Notes: generated by a model not told the origin, from the sequence alone. Shown: positions 34,617 to 43,791, counted from the stretch's first letter. The stretch: DNA of 64,000 nt from CADEED01 sp036677145 (GCA_036677145.1 JAKFFF010000027.1:1-64000), one strand, 5' to 3'. Numbers and translations: made by a program.

Positions 34617-36018
34617 CGGCAAGCTCACCAAGGGCAAGGGCGAGGATCTCGGCGTGCTCGACCCGGCCACCGGCAAAGTCATCGTGCACGTCAATGAAGC
34701 GTCCGAAGAGCAGATCGCCGCCGCCGTGCAGGCCGCGGCGAAGGCGTTTCCCGGCTGGGCCGCCACGGTGCCGAAGGATCGCGCGACGCTGCTGTTGAAA
34801 CTCGCCGACCGCATCGAGGCGGAAGGCGCGGAGTTCGCGAAACTCGAATCGCAGAACTGCGGCAAGCCGTATGCGGCCGCATTGAACGACGAGATTCCCG
34901 CGGTCGCCGATGTGTTCCGGTTCTTCGCCGGCGCGGCGCGCACGATGCACGGCGCGCTGGCCGGTGAATATCTCGCCGGCTTCACGAGCATGATCCGCCG
35001 CGACCCCATCGGTGTCGTCGCGTCGATCGCGCCGTGGAACTATCCACTGATGATGGCCGCCTGGAAGCTGGGCCCCGCGCTCGCGGGCGGCAACACCGTC
35101 GTGTTGAAACCTTCCGAGCAGACGCCGCTGTCCACGCTCAAACTCGCGACTCTGTTCGCGGAACTGTTTCCGCCCGGCGTCGTGAACATTGTCTGTGGAC
35201 GCGGCAACACGGTGGGCGCGCCGCTGGTGGCGCAGCCCCAGGTCGCGATGATCTCGCTCACCGGTTCGATCGCCAGCGGTGAGAAGGTGTTGTCCGCCGC
35301 GGTGAACGGCACGAAGCGCACGCATCTCGAACTCGGCGGCAAGGCGCCGGTCATCGTGTTCGACGACGCGGACCTGGATTCCGTGGTCAGCGGCGTGCGC
35401 ACCTTCGGGTTCTACAACGCCGGCCAGGACTGCACGGCCGCGTGCCGCATCTACGCGGGCCCCAAGATCTACGACAAACTAGTCGCGGACCTGTCCGATG
35501 CGGCGGGCAGCATCAAGGTCGGCACGCAGGAAGAAGAGGGCGTCGAGATGGGGCCCCTGATCACCGCCAAACATCGTTCGCGGGTCTCGGGTTTCGTGCA
35601 GCGCGCCGCGGAGAAGCGGCACATCGAAGTCACCGCCGGTGGCAAGGCGCGTTCGGGTGGCGGATTTTTCTACGAACCCACGGTTATCGCCGGCGCGAAG
35701 CAGACCGATGAGATCGTGCAGAAGGAAGTGTTCGGGCCGGTAGTCAGCGTGACCCGCTTCAAGGACGCCGACCAGGCCATCGAGTGGGCGAACGACTCTG
35801 ACTACGGGCTCGCCTCATCGGTGTGGACGAAGGACGTGGGCAAGGCGATGAAAGTCGCCGCTCGCCTGCAGTACGGCTGCACGTGGATCAACACGCACTT
35901 CATGCTGGTGAGCGAGATGCCGCACGGCGGCTTGAAGCGTTCGGGTTACGGCAAGGATCTATCGATGTATGCGCTCGAGGACTACACGACCGTCCGGCAC
36001 GTCATGGTCAAGTTCTAG
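34594..36018 (+). CDS. patD: Gamma-aminobutyraldehyde dehydrogenase
   Basis: 474 residues, the length of E. coli PatD (YdcW). It oxidises 4-aminobutanal, made from putrescine, to GABA with NAD+. Key parts: IAPWNYPLMMAAWK, the cofactor loop SLTGSIASGEKV, the general-base Glu in LELGGKAP, the catalytic Cys in FYNAGQDCTAACRIY and the C-terminal HGGLKRSGYGKDLS. Co-location with ydcSTUV mirrors the enteric operon and links uptake to oxidation. No putrescine aminotransferase is seen nearby. Confidence 0.9.
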   Translation: MNTKLLVNGKLTKGKGEDLGVLDPATGKVIVHVNEASEEQIAAAVQAAAKAFPGWAATVPKDRATLLLKLADRIEAEGAEFAKLESQNCGKPYAAALNDEIPAVADVFRFFAGAARTMHGALAGEYLAGFTSMIRRDPIGVVASIAPWNYPLMMAAWKLGPALAGGNTVVLKPSEQTPLSTLKLATLFAELFPPGVVNIVCGRGNTVGAPLVAQPQVAMISLTGSIASGEKVLSAAVNGTKRTHLELGGKAPVIVFDDADLDSVVSGVRTFGFYNAGQDCTAACRIYAGPKIYDKLVADLSDAAGSIKVGTQEEEGVEMGPLITAKHRSRVSGFVQRAAEKRHIEVTAGGKARSGGGFFYEPTVIAGAKQTDEIVQKEVFGPVVSVTRFKDADQAIEWANDSDYGLASSVWTKDVGKAMKVAARLQYGCTWINTHFMLVSEMPHGGLKRSGYGKDLSMYALEDYTTVRHVMVKF

Positions 36019-36621
36019 TTCGGGGGGCTCGAGCCGGTATTCCCCGGGCCCCAGGCGCGTGAGCACCATGTATCGATCGCAGTGGGCGAAGACCCGGTTG
36101 CCTTCGTCCTTCCAAACCGCGAAGGCGACTTCGCGTTCTTCGCGGTAATCGAACGGTTTGTCCAGCAAGACGTTGTGCAGCGCGCCGCGCGCCGCCAGGT
36201 AGCGGAACACCCGGTACGCCTCATCGATCGGCACCGCGCCGTGATTGGCGCCGATGCTGAACATCGTTCCGTCGATGCGCGCGAAAAGTCGTTCCTCGGC
36301 ATGACCGCAATCCCACGCATCCTGAGGGTCGCGGCGGCAGTACACCTCGTACGCCACCGGCTGGCCCTCGACGTGGCGGTGCGGATCGCAGCGCACGTTC
36401 ACCATCGTCAACTTGAAATCGTTTCCCTTCGGGTAGCCGACGCCCTCGGCCGCGTACATCCCGACGCCATGCGGGCGGCACGCGCGTTCTTCGAAGCGTT
36501 TCTCCTGCCCCTTTGTCAGGTTGGAAATTCCGAGCGCGGATGAAAATGTCGTGGCTCGCGCTTCGCCCGCGACGATGCACGCGAGGCAGGCAGTGAGCAA
36601 CGATGCGCGCCCGTTTGTCAT
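35959..36621 (-). CDS. Secreted protein of unknown function
   Basis: 220 residues beginning with a signal peptide (TNGRASLLTACLACIVAGEARA). The mature protein has several cysteines (CRPHG, VRCDPH, YCRRD, DCGHAEE, HCDRY) and no family I recognise. Its last 60 nt run into the 3' end of patD on the opposite strand; the frame there still reads as protein, so the long convergent overlap may be real. Start: the ATG giving a signal peptide. Confidence 0.6.
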   Translation of the reverse strand: MTNGRASLLTACLACIVAGEARATTFSSALGISNLTKGQEKRFEERACRPHGVGMYAAEGVGYPKGNDFKLTMVNVRCDPHRHVEGQPVAYEVYCRRDPQDAWDCGHAEERLFARIDGTMFSIGANHGAVPIDEAYRVFRYLAARGALHNVLLDKPFDYREEREVAFAVWKDEGNRVFAHCDRYMVLTRLGPGEYRLEPPELELDHDVPDGRVVLERIHR

Positions 36622-36628
36622 GCCCGCG

Positions 36629-37024
36629 CTACAGCCACAGCCCGAGGATGAGACCGTACAGCCCGAACTGCACGGTGTGATAGCCGCCATCGATCAGCAA
36701 CAGCGTCGTGTCGCGGTTCGCGAACTGATAGTTGATGCCGAAACTCATCGCGACGAATCCGGCGCCGACGAGCAGGCCCTGGAACAGCGCGGCGACGGCA
36801 CTGGACGCCGGCGGCATCAACAACGCGTAAGCGAACGCGGCGACGAGCGCGAACAGAAAGCTCAGTCCGAAAACTTTTGCCGGATGTCCGTTGTCCGGCC
36901 GAAGCAAGTCACCGGTGCCGCGTTTCCACGCTTCGCCAAACAACTTTGGCGAATACCACAACCCGCCCACGAGAAAAGACGACGCGGCGGCGACGACCAC
37001 GGCAAAGAAATTGATTTCGGGCAT
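36629..37024 (-). CDS. DUF1761 membrane protein
   Basis: 131 residues with four predicted helices. INFFAVVVAAASSFLVGGLWYSPKLFG is the DUF1761 signature, followed by GLLVGAGFVAMSFGIN and a terminal LIDGGYHTVQFGLYGLILGLW. The family has no known function. It sits 7 nt upstream of the secreted protein gene on the same strand. Confidence 0.8.
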   Translation of the reverse strand: MPEINFFAVVVAAASSFLVGGLWYSPKLFGEAWKRGTGDLLRPDNGHPAKVFGLSFLFALVAAFAYALLMPPASSAVAALFQGLLVGAGFVAMSFGINYQFANRDTTLLLIDGGYHTVQFGLYGLILGLWL

Positions 37025-37134
37025 TCCGAAGCGCTCGCGAGGCTGCGGCGATGGTGCACCACTCGGGCGCGTTCAGGAATCAATCGAGTCCGACATCCGG
37101 CCGGGCAAAAAATCCATTGCCCCTAGGTCGGCCG

Positions 37135-37791
37135 CTATTTGCGGGCCACGGCGGCGGCGGGGCGGCGTTTCGGCTCCGGCTGCTCCGTGGTGAAGACTCT
37201 CCAGAACAGGATGCGGAACATGACGCCCGCGGCGAAGCCCGAGAAATGCGCGATGTAGTTCACCGGCCCGCGATCCGCGCTTTGATAGGCCAGCACGTCG
37301 AATGCGAAGAACGCGAGGATGAAGATGAGGACGGGGACCTGGAAGTTGCGCGCGAACCAGATGAACCAGATGAAACAGGTGATGTCGTCCTTGGCGTAGC
37401 GGAACAGGAATATTCCCATGTAGCCCCAGACGACTCCCGAGAGTCCGATCGTCGGGATCGGCTGTTGCGCGGTGTATGCGTAGGCGAGGTTGGTCACCGC
37501 GACGAACAGGAAGAATGCGAGCAGGTAACCCTTGGCCGAGATCTGCGTTTCGATCGTGCGCGAGAAGCTGTAGAAAAAGAACAGGTTGCCCAGTAGATGG
37601 AAGATGTCCGCGTGCGCGAACACGGAGGTGAACATCTTCAGCGGGTCGAGCTTGTTAGGATAAAACGCCAGCGCGAGTTGATCCTTGCCGTTGTGCGCGA
37701 ACAGGAAGACCAGCAGGCACGCGACACAGATGAAGATCGTGATGATCGGGATTCCGGTGGATCCCTTCTTGCCCAGGGGGATGATCAGCAT
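37135..37791 (-). CDS. Rhomboid-family intramembrane serine protease
   Basis: 218 residues with six or seven membrane helices. HLLGNLFFFYSFS matches the rhomboid H-x-x-x-N motif region, the catalytic Ser lies in GLSGVVWGYMG (G-x-S-G) and the catalytic His in NYIAHFSGFAAG. It would cleave transmembrane segments of partner proteins; the substrate is unknown. A charged, Lys/Arg-rich C-terminal tail follows the last helix. Confidence 0.88.
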   Translation of the reverse strand: MLIIPLGKKGSTGIPIITIFICVACLLVFLFAHNGKDQLALAFYPNKLDPLKMFTSVFAHADIFHLLGNLFFFYSFSRTIETQISAKGYLLAFFLFVAVTNLAYAYTAQQPIPTIGLSGVVWGYMGIFLFRYAKDDITCFIWFIWFARNFQVPVLIFILAFFAFDVLAYQSADRGPVNYIAHFSGFAAGVMFRILFWRVFTTEQPEPKRRPAAAVARK

Positions 37792-37800
37792 GGGCCGAGA

Positions 37801-38526
37801 CTATACCGCGCCCGATACCCGGGAAATGACGCGCACCACGGTTTCGAGATGATTCCGGAAGCCTATCTTCTCGTACAAGGCCCGCGCTCCGGTGTTGGCG
37901 GTCATGACGTGCAGGAAGGGCGTCAGCCCGCGGCCTAACTGCCGGTGGACCAGTTTCAGCGTGAGCCGGCGGCCGAGCCCCCGGCCCTGGAAATCCGGAT
38001 GTGTGCAGATGCCGCTCACCTCGCGCAGTGAACCGGCTTCCATGCGTTCGCCCGCCATCGCGATGAGCCGTGGTCCGTCGAAAAACCCAAAATATTCACC
38101 GAGTTCCGGCGTGCGCGGTCCGAAGGGCCCGGGATTGAGTTGCTGCGCCAGCGCGTGCGCCAGCGGAAAATGCCCGGGACGCAGTTGCACCGCATCCGGC
38201 GCCGCATCGTCGGTCGGCGCCGGCGCGCCCCACACCATCTTGAGCATCATCGCCTCGCGCTCGATCCGCCAGCCCGCGGGTGGATCGCCGGTCCATTGAT
38301 CGCAATAGAATTGTTCGCCGGGCTCGCAGTAGTTCGAGAGCAAGGCGAAGTCCGGCGCGCGCGGATCTTCGAACCCCAGGATGGCCGAAAAGCCGGGCGA
38401 ATAACGGCGCACGCCGCCGGCGCCCGACGCGAACCTGGCGTGCGGGCCCGACAGGCAGTTCCACATGATGTTGTCGAGGAGACTCAACACGGGGCGATTT
38501 TGCGCGCGGGCGAGCGGACCGGCCAC
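37801..38526 (-). CDS. GNAT-family N-acetyltransferase (FR47-like)
   Basis: 241 residues. The C-terminal half is a GNAT domain: REVSGICTHPDFQGRGLGRRLTLKLVHRQL with the acetyl-CoA loop Q-G-R-G-L-G, then HVMTANTGARALYEKIGF. The N-terminal half resembles the region found in FR47-like acetyltransferases. It begins with a GTG here; an internal ATG (MWNCLSG) about 20 codons later is also possible. Confidence 0.75.
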   Translation of the reverse strand: MAGPLARAQNRPVLSLLDNIMWNCLSGPHARFASGAGGVRRYSPGFSAILGFEDPRAPDFALLSNYCEPGEQFYCDQWTGDPPAGWRIEREAMMLKMVWGAPAPTDDAAPDAVQLRPGHFPLAHALAQQLNPGPFGPRTPELGEYFGFFDGPRLIAMAGERMEAGSLREVSGICTHPDFQGRGLGRRLTLKLVHRQLGRGLTPFLHVMTANTGARALYEKIGFRNHLETVVRVISRVSGAV

Positions 38527-38548
38527 CCGGATCCGGCCGCGGCGGCAG

Positions 38549-39745
38549 TCAGTCCGGTTCGCGGCTCACGAAAACGATCTGCTTGCCATCGGGCGACCAG
38601 GGCGAGGCGCCCAGCGACCCCGGTCCTCCGAAAAAGCCGGCGAGCTCGCGGGCCGGGCCGCCGGCGGACGGCATCTGGCGCAGTAGATAGTCACCCGGCG
38701 CGATTCTGCCTTCTTCCGGCCGCGCGGTTCCCGAGAGGAAGACGAAAGATTCGCCGGCGGGTGCGAGACGGGGCTGCCAGTTCTGCCATTTGTCCTGCGT
38801 GATGGGACGCGCAGTGCCGCCGGCGTCGGTCCGCCATATCCGGGCATGCCCGCCTTTCACCTCGTGGGTCAGCCGCAGCGCCGGCGACGATGCGGCCGCG
38901 ATCGCGCACAGCTCGGCATTCTGCGGTCCGACGGTCACCGGTTCCGATGAGCCGTCGATCACGAGGCGCTGCAGTTGGCCTTCGCCGCGAAAGCAGATCG
39001 CATCGCCCGTGGCGGTGAAACTCGGCGCGTCGATCGAGGTGCGCGAGATGTAGACGATGCGGCGATTGAGAGAATCCACATCGAGGACCTCGATGGCCGA
39101 GAGGCGTTCTTCGGCCGGCTCCGCCGGAGTGCCGATGGCGACATGTCTGAATTCGGCGGATTCGTACGCGGCATCGTCATGCGCGCTCACCACGAGTCCG
39201 GCGTGGAAACCGCCGCGCAGCGCGAGGCGGAGGCCGCAACCCGATGCGCTGAACAGGCCCACATCGTTCGCGAGCGACAACTGGATGTAGTCGCCGCGTT
39301 TCTCGAGCCGCACGGCGAACGGCGCTTCCGTCGCGCATTGGATCTCGCGTGTGACCCCACCGGGTTCGGCGCGGTATTGCAGCGACGTGAGCCCGTCACC
39401 GTGCACGACCACATCCACGTACGGCGCGCCGGGGTCGAGCGACTGGCGAAACATGACGCCCGCCTTGCGATGCGGATGTCCGCCCTTGCCCGTGAGTTTC
39501 ACGCTGGCCGCGAACGCGACGTCGCCGCGTACCTGTTTCCACAAATAGCCGAAGGCGTCGCGCGTGCCCCAGATGTTTTCGCCGGCCGCCGCGAGCGTGT
39601 ACGTGCCGGTCAGCGGATCGAGCGCGGCGGACATCGGGCGACTGACCGTGCCGACGTCGCTGGCCTGTGTGAACAGCGTGCCGATGTTCCCCGCCAGCGC
39701 GGCTGGAGCGAGGAGGGCGATGAACACGGACAGGCGAGTGCGCAT
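38549..39745 (-). CDS. Secreted protein with DUF1349-like jelly-roll and TolB-like beta-propeller repeats
   Basis: 398 residues with a signal peptide (LSVFIALLAPAALA). The first half (about 20-200) is a lectin-like jelly roll of the DUF1349 type (GTRDAFGYLWKQVRGDVAF, KAGVMFRQSLDPGAPYVDV). The second half carries TolB-type propeller strands (GHARIWRTDAGG, NWQPRLAPAGESFVFLSG, SPWSPDGKQIVFVS). It could be a carbohydrate- or envelope-interacting periplasmic protein. Its function is not known. Confidence 0.7.
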   Translation of the reverse strand: MRTRLSVFIALLAPAALAGNIGTLFTQASDVGTVSRPMSAALDPLTGTYTLAAAGENIWGTRDAFGYLWKQVRGDVAFAASVKLTGKGGHPHRKAGVMFRQSLDPGAPYVDVVVHGDGLTSLQYRAEPGGVTREIQCATEAPFAVRLEKRGDYIQLSLANDVGLFSASGCGLRLALRGGFHAGLVVSAHDDAAYESAEFRHVAIGTPAEPAEERLSAIEVLDVDSLNRRIVYISRTSIDAPSFTATGDAICFRGEGQLQRLVIDGSSEPVTVGPQNAELCAIAAASSPALRLTHEVKGGHARIWRTDAGGTARPITQDKWQNWQPRLAPAGESFVFLSGTARPEEGRIAPGDYLLRQMPSAGGPARELAGFFGGPGSLGASPWSPDGKQIVFVSREPD

Positions 39746-39820
39746 GGGGCAGGCAGTTTATGGCGCACACGGCACCCGGACAATGGAACTACCTGGTGAG
39801 GTCGGCGCGCTCCCGCTCTT

Positions 39821-41881
39821 CTAACTGGAGCGAAATCCGACCTTGGCGTGTGTGCCGTCGCAGAACGGCTTGGTGTTGCTGTGTCCGCAACGGCACAACG
39901 TCGTCGACTCGAGCCGCGACACCACGCGTCCGGTGCCGCTGATGATTTCCATGTTGCCGCGGATCTGCAGCGGTCCATCCAGTTGCGGATCGATGGCCAA
40001 TGGTCCATCGCGCACGGCGAGCATGTCTGCCTTGCCGGTCGGCGGCTCGCCGCTCGCGGAGAACTTGATCTCGTTGTGCGAACCATCGCAGAACGGCTTG
40101 TTCTTCGACGCGCCGCAGCGGCACAGAGTCAGCCGATGGCTCACGGCCGGTGCGCCGTCCAGCCGGATGTCCGCGCGGATCGCATACGGACCATTTTCGC
40201 GCACCGAGATCAGGTTCACCGGCGGCGGTTGTTCGTCGGGATGGCCGTCCTTGCGCTTGTAACGGATGGCGCCCGAGACGCAGACGTGCGCGATCTCGAC
40301 CAGCGCATCGGTCGGCATGTTGTCGGGATTGATCCACGGACCCTTCACGTTCGCGATGAACACCTTCGGTCCCCACGTCACACAGAAGCGCGAGTGAATG
40401 CACTTCTTGCCTTCGTAGATGAGCGTCATGTCGCGGCCTTCGATGTAGTCGACGCCATCGACCGTGCGCGGCGTGGGCGCGACGTTGCCGGGTTCGATGA
40501 CCGCGGCGCCGGGACTGGCCGCGGCGGTCACGGGCGCGGCGGTCGCGACTGCTTGCGGCATGGGCGTGGGCGCGGGGCCGCCCGCGCTCAATACGACCGG
40601 CGCCTCGTGCGCGATTCGTTCGAAGTCGCGCGTGGCGCGCGTGGTCAGGTCGTTGAGTATCCGCAGCGCCTGCGTGGTGCGCGTATTGCTCGGAAGCGTC
40701 GCCGTCGCCGCGGACAATTCCCGCAGGCGTTCGAGGAAGAATCGTCCGGCGCTGACGCCGGGCGGCAAGGGCGCGGCGTCGCGCAGCGCCGTGAACGACA
40801 TGCCGGCGTGGCACTCCGGATTCGAAGGCCCGGCGGGCAGGCGCGCGGCGGCTTCCGCCAGCGGCGTCATCGCACGCATGAGTCCCAGCGCCAGGTCGGT
40901 ACACAGGGATTTCGCAGGATGTGGCCGCGGCAGTAGATAGGAATGCGCGATCAGCCGCAGCATCAGCATGTAGGCCGAGTTCGCGACATCGACGGTGGCC
41001 GCGGCTTCCTCGTTCTCGATCCATACGCGCAGACCCGCGCGCACCGGCCGGCGCAACACGGGATTCACCGCCGCGGGAAAGGCCGGCTCGAACGACGGAT
41101 TGGCCGTCTTCAACGCTTTCAGTTCTTCGCGGATCGCGACGAACCTGGCGAAATGACACTCGGCGCACTCGTGCGCGGCGCCTTCGCCCTGGCTCACGAT
41201 GGCGTCGAAGGCCTTGAGCGCCGTTTTCAGGCAGATCACGGGTTCGCAACCCTGGAAATCGATCTCCTTGCGCGAGATTTGCAGGTTGCGGTCGCCGCAA
41301 AAAGCTTCGCTCTCGCCCACGCGCGCGACGAAAGCGCGCAGGTTGGCGGACAACGTCTCGTAGAACACGCCGACCGTGTCGTAGTCGATCGGCATCGGCG
41401 TCACGCGCGGCGCTGCAATGCCGCGCCGGAACTGGAATTCGGCGACGAATCCCGCGCCGTCCGGTTCATGCGAATCCTTCGGCCGCTCGAGGAAGATGAA
41501 GTGCTGGAGCACCGCCTCGCTGAACGGCTCGAGCCTGACTACCACACTGGCAGGCATTCCACCCGTGTCGAGCGGAAAGTTCATCCGGCCGAAACGCGGA
41601 CTGCCGCCGAGCGCCGAGGTGATGTTCCACACCGCGGCGAGATGCCCCATCTCTTCGATCGCGACCTTCAGGATCGCGCGGCGCCAACGCGCGGTGGCGT
41701 CCGCTTCGAGAGGGGACAGGCCTTCCTCCACGCCGCTCTTGAGACTGAACGCCGCGTAGAGATACGTGCACATGAGGTTGTGCTCGAGCTCGGCCGCTTC
41801 GTACAGCTGGTGCACGAGCGATTCGCGCGACACGTACGCAGCGATAGCGGGATCGGCGGCGGGAGTCATGACAGTGCTCAT
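39821..41881 (-). CDS. Fusion of ferritin-like domain, divergent [4Fe-4S] domain and two CDGSH iron-sulfur domains
   Basis: 686 residues. Residues about 20-250 form a VioB-type ferritin-like domain (LYEAAELEHNLMCTYLYAAF, AIEEMGHLAAVWN with E-x-x-H). After a low-complexity Ala/Pro linker comes a divergent mono-cluster ferredoxin (KKCIHSRFCV...PWI...HVCVSGAI), then two mitoNEET-type CDGSH motifs: CRCGASKNKPFCDGSH and CRCGHSNTKPFCDGTH. Each fits C-x-C-x2-S/T-x3-P-x-C-D-G-S/T-H, a three-Cys, one-His [2Fe-2S] site. The protein may couple iron or redox chemistry in a cytosolic enzyme; substrate unknown. A duplicated Shine-Dalgarno region precedes the ATG. Confidence 0.85.
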   Translation of the reverse strand: MSTVMTPAADPAIAAYVSRESLVHQLYEAAELEHNLMCTYLYAAFSLKSGVEEGLSPLEADATARWRRAILKVAIEEMGHLAAVWNITSALGGSPRFGRMNFPLDTGGMPASVVVRLEPFSEAVLQHFIFLERPKDSHEPDGAGFVAEFQFRRGIAAPRVTPMPIDYDTVGVFYETLSANLRAFVARVGESEAFCGDRNLQISRKEIDFQGCEPVICLKTALKAFDAIVSQGEGAAHECAECHFARFVAIREELKALKTANPSFEPAFPAAVNPVLRRPVRAGLRVWIENEEAAATVDVANSAYMLMLRLIAHSYLLPRPHPAKSLCTDLALGLMRAMTPLAEAAARLPAGPSNPECHAGMSFTALRDAAPLPPGVSAGRFFLERLRELSAATATLPSNTRTTQALRILNDLTTRATRDFERIAHEAPVVLSAGGPAPTPMPQAVATAAPVTAAASPGAAVIEPGNVAPTPRTVDGVDYIEGRDMTLIYEGKKCIHSRFCVTWGPKVFIANVKGPWINPDNMPTDALVEIAHVCVSGAIRYKRKDGHPDEQPPPVNLISVRENGPYAIRADIRLDGAPAVSHRLTLCRCGASKNKPFCDGSHNEIKFSASGEPPTGKADMLAVRDGPLAIDPQLDGPLQIRGNMEIISGTGRVVSRLESTTLCRCGHSNTKPFCDGTHAKVGFRSS

Positions 41882-41888
41882 CGGTTGG

Positions 41889-41914
41889 CCTCTTCGTTGA
41901 CCCTCTTCGTTGAC
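41889..41914. repeat. Perfect tandem 13-bp repeat carrying two copies of a Shine-Dalgarno sequence
   Basis: CCTCTTCGTTGAC is repeated twice with no gap. Read on the minus strand each unit ends in GAAGAGG, so the ferritin-like/CDGSH fusion gene has one ribosome-binding site 7 nt before its ATG and an exact second copy 13 nt further upstream. It looks like a slippage duplication. Confidence 0.7.
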
Positions 41915-42002
41915 AATGGCGACGCCCTCCCTCAGCTTTCGCCTGAGCGCCGATTCTCAGCCGTCAACGCGCCGCAGCGCAATCTGTCTTGCGGGGGAGC
42001 CG

Positions 42003-42719
42003 TCAGACCGCGGGCTCGCTCAGCAGCCATCGGGACAATTGCACCCATGCGGTGCTGCGAATCGCGATCAGCTCGATCGCGTGTACCGCGACCATTACTC
42101 CACCCGCCCAGATATAGACAGGATGAACGCGCTTGATCACGAGGTAATCGCGTGCAATGGCAACCAGCAGCAACGAATCCGCCAACACCGAAAACGTGAC
42201 GAAGGGATCCGGAACCGCGGGGAGCAGGTGGCGGAACCGCAGCCAGGCGGGCGCAAGCGCCGAAATCGTCGCGAGAAGGAGGAGACGTTTGTGAGACTCG
42301 CCATCCCGGCGCATGACGATCGCAGCCGCGACCAGCGCGCCGAACAGCAGCATCTCGATCAGGATGTTCACGAACTGACCCAGAACGAATTCGTCACCTC
42401 CGGTAGCGAGGTCCCTGCGAGTCACATGGAGCCCGACGAGAACACCGGAGACCACGATGGCGCCGCATATGACCGCACCCACGACGCCGAGTTGGCGATG
42501 GGTGACGAAGCGGCGATCGTGGATCAGCGACGATTGCAGGATGAAAAGCAGCAGCCAGCCAAAAAGCAGCGCGCCGTGGATGTGAATGATCGCGGGCGCA
42601 CTGAAGGTTCCGCGCGACAACGGAACGAAGTAGGTAGTCGAGAACCCGATGAGCGCGATGGCCAGAAACGCGCAGGCCATGTACAAGAAGAATTTGCTGC
42701 GGGAGGCGGCCTTCGTCAT
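42003..42719 (-). CDS. Polytopic membrane protein of unknown function
   Basis: 238 residues with about seven predicted helices, starting KFFLYMACAFLAIALIGFSTTYF. Histidines cluster near helix ends (IIHIHGALLFGW, LIHDRRFVTHRQLG), which is seen in heme- or metal-binding membrane proteins, but I cannot assign a family. The ATG overlaps the stop of the DUF2200 gene by 4 nt. Confidence 0.65.
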   Translation of the reverse strand: MTKAASRSKFFLYMACAFLAIALIGFSTTYFVPLSRGTFSAPAIIHIHGALLFGWLLLFILQSSLIHDRRFVTHRQLGVVGAVICGAIVVSGVLVGLHVTRRDLATGGDEFVLGQFVNILIEMLLFGALVAAAIVMRRDGESHKRLLLLATISALAPAWLRFRHLLPAVPDPFVTFSVLADSLLLVAIARDYLVIKRVHPVYIWAGGVMVAVHAIELIAIRSTAWVQLSRWLLSEPAV

Positions 42720-43096
42720 GGGTCGGGCTGACGCAGGATTTTTTCCATGGTCCTGCCCTTCGCGAGCTCGTCGATCAGCTTGTCCAGGTAGCGTATCTTT
42801 TTCATCAACGGGTCTTCTATCTCTTCCACCCGGATCCCGCACACCACGCCCTTGATCAGCGAACTATTGGGATGGATCGCCGGCGCCTGGGCGAAGAATG
42901 TCTCCAGGCTGGTTTCGCGTTTGATCTGCTGGCGCAAGCCAGCCTGGGTATAACCCGTCAACCAACAGATGATCTGGTCGACTTCCTTCTTCGTCCTGTT
43001 CTTGCGTTCCGCTTTCTGAACGTACAGCGGATACACCTTCGCGAAGCTCATCGTGTAGATGCGATGTTTGCCGGAATCGGTTCCGCGCGGCTTCAT
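42716..43096 (-). CDS. DUF2200 family protein
   Basis: 126 residues that match DUF2200 over their whole length: HRIYTMSFAKVYPLYVQKAERK, the tryptophan-containing IICWLTGYTQ, ETFFAQAPAIHPNSSLIKGVVCG and IEDPLMKKIRYLDKLIDELAKG. The family is widespread and its function unknown. The start was chosen at the ATG before KPRGTDSG, which overlaps the methyltransferase stop by 4 nt. Confidence 0.85.
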   Translation of the reverse strand: MKPRGTDSGKHRIYTMSFAKVYPLYVQKAERKNRTKKEVDQIICWLTGYTQAGLRQQIKRETSLETFFAQAPAIHPNSSLIKGVVCGIRVEEIEDPLMKKIRYLDKLIDELAKGRTMEKILRQPDP

Positions 43097-43791
43097 GCGC
43101 GGCGTCTCGAGAACCAGGCGTGAATCAGCCCGGCCTGATAAAACGGCACCGGGCTCTCGAAGCCGCCCGATTCGATGATGGATGCGACTTCCGCCGGGGG
43201 CAGTATCGCCACGTCCTTCTTCCACGCGGCCCGCATCTTCTCCAACGCTTCCGGCGGCACATCCGCCGCGGCCATCATGTTCATCCACGCATGCACGAGC
43301 GCGTCGTGCTCGCGCGAGCCGACTTGCGAGGCCAGGTCCGAGCTCGCCAGGAGGCCGCCAGGAGCGAGCCGGGCGGCGATGGACCGGAAGAAGCCGGTGC
43401 GCTCGTCGCGATCGAGAATGAATTGAGAGACGAGAAAGCAGGTGGCGGCGTCGTGCAAACTATCGCCCTGTAGTGAGTCGACGTAACCCTCGTGGAATTG
43501 ACAGCGCGACTCGAACCCTTCCTTCACGGCCCGCTGGCGGCACTGCTCGAGCATCGCGCCGGATGGCTCCACGGCCGTGAATTTCCAGTGGGGGAATTTC
43601 CTCGCGAGGTGCGCCAGTTCCGCGCCCGTTCCCACGCCGACACAGAGAACACGGGCGCGCGCCGGCAAATCCGCGAACACCGACTCGAGGAGAAAGTGCA
43701 ATCCGTCACGGAGCTGCGCCAGCTTCTCCCATTGCCGGTCGTAGCCCGCGGCCTGCTGATCGAACGCGGCTTTCAATTCATCGCTGCGCAT
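43093..43791 (-). CDS. SAM-dependent class I methyltransferase
   Basis: 232 residues. Motif I is VLCVGVGTGAELAHLA, followed by FTAVEPSGAML (motif II acidic region) and a post-motif region RLAPGGLLASSDL. The N-terminal MRSDELKAAFDQQAAGYDRQWEKL is typical of small methyltransferases. Substrate unknown. It overlaps the antiporter gene's 3' end by 14 nt and the DUF2200 gene by 4 nt, forming a four-gene chain. Confidence 0.82.
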   Translation of the reverse strand: MRSDELKAAFDQQAAGYDRQWEKLAQLRDGLHFLLESVFADLPARARVLCVGVGTGAELAHLARKFPHWKFTAVEPSGAMLEQCRQRAVKEGFESRCQFHEGYVDSLQGDSLHDAATCFLVSQFILDRDERTGFFRSIAARLAPGGLLASSDLASQVGSREHDALVHAWMNMMAAADVPPEALEKMRAAWKKDVAILPPAEVASIIESGGFESPVPFYQAGLIHAWFSRRRA

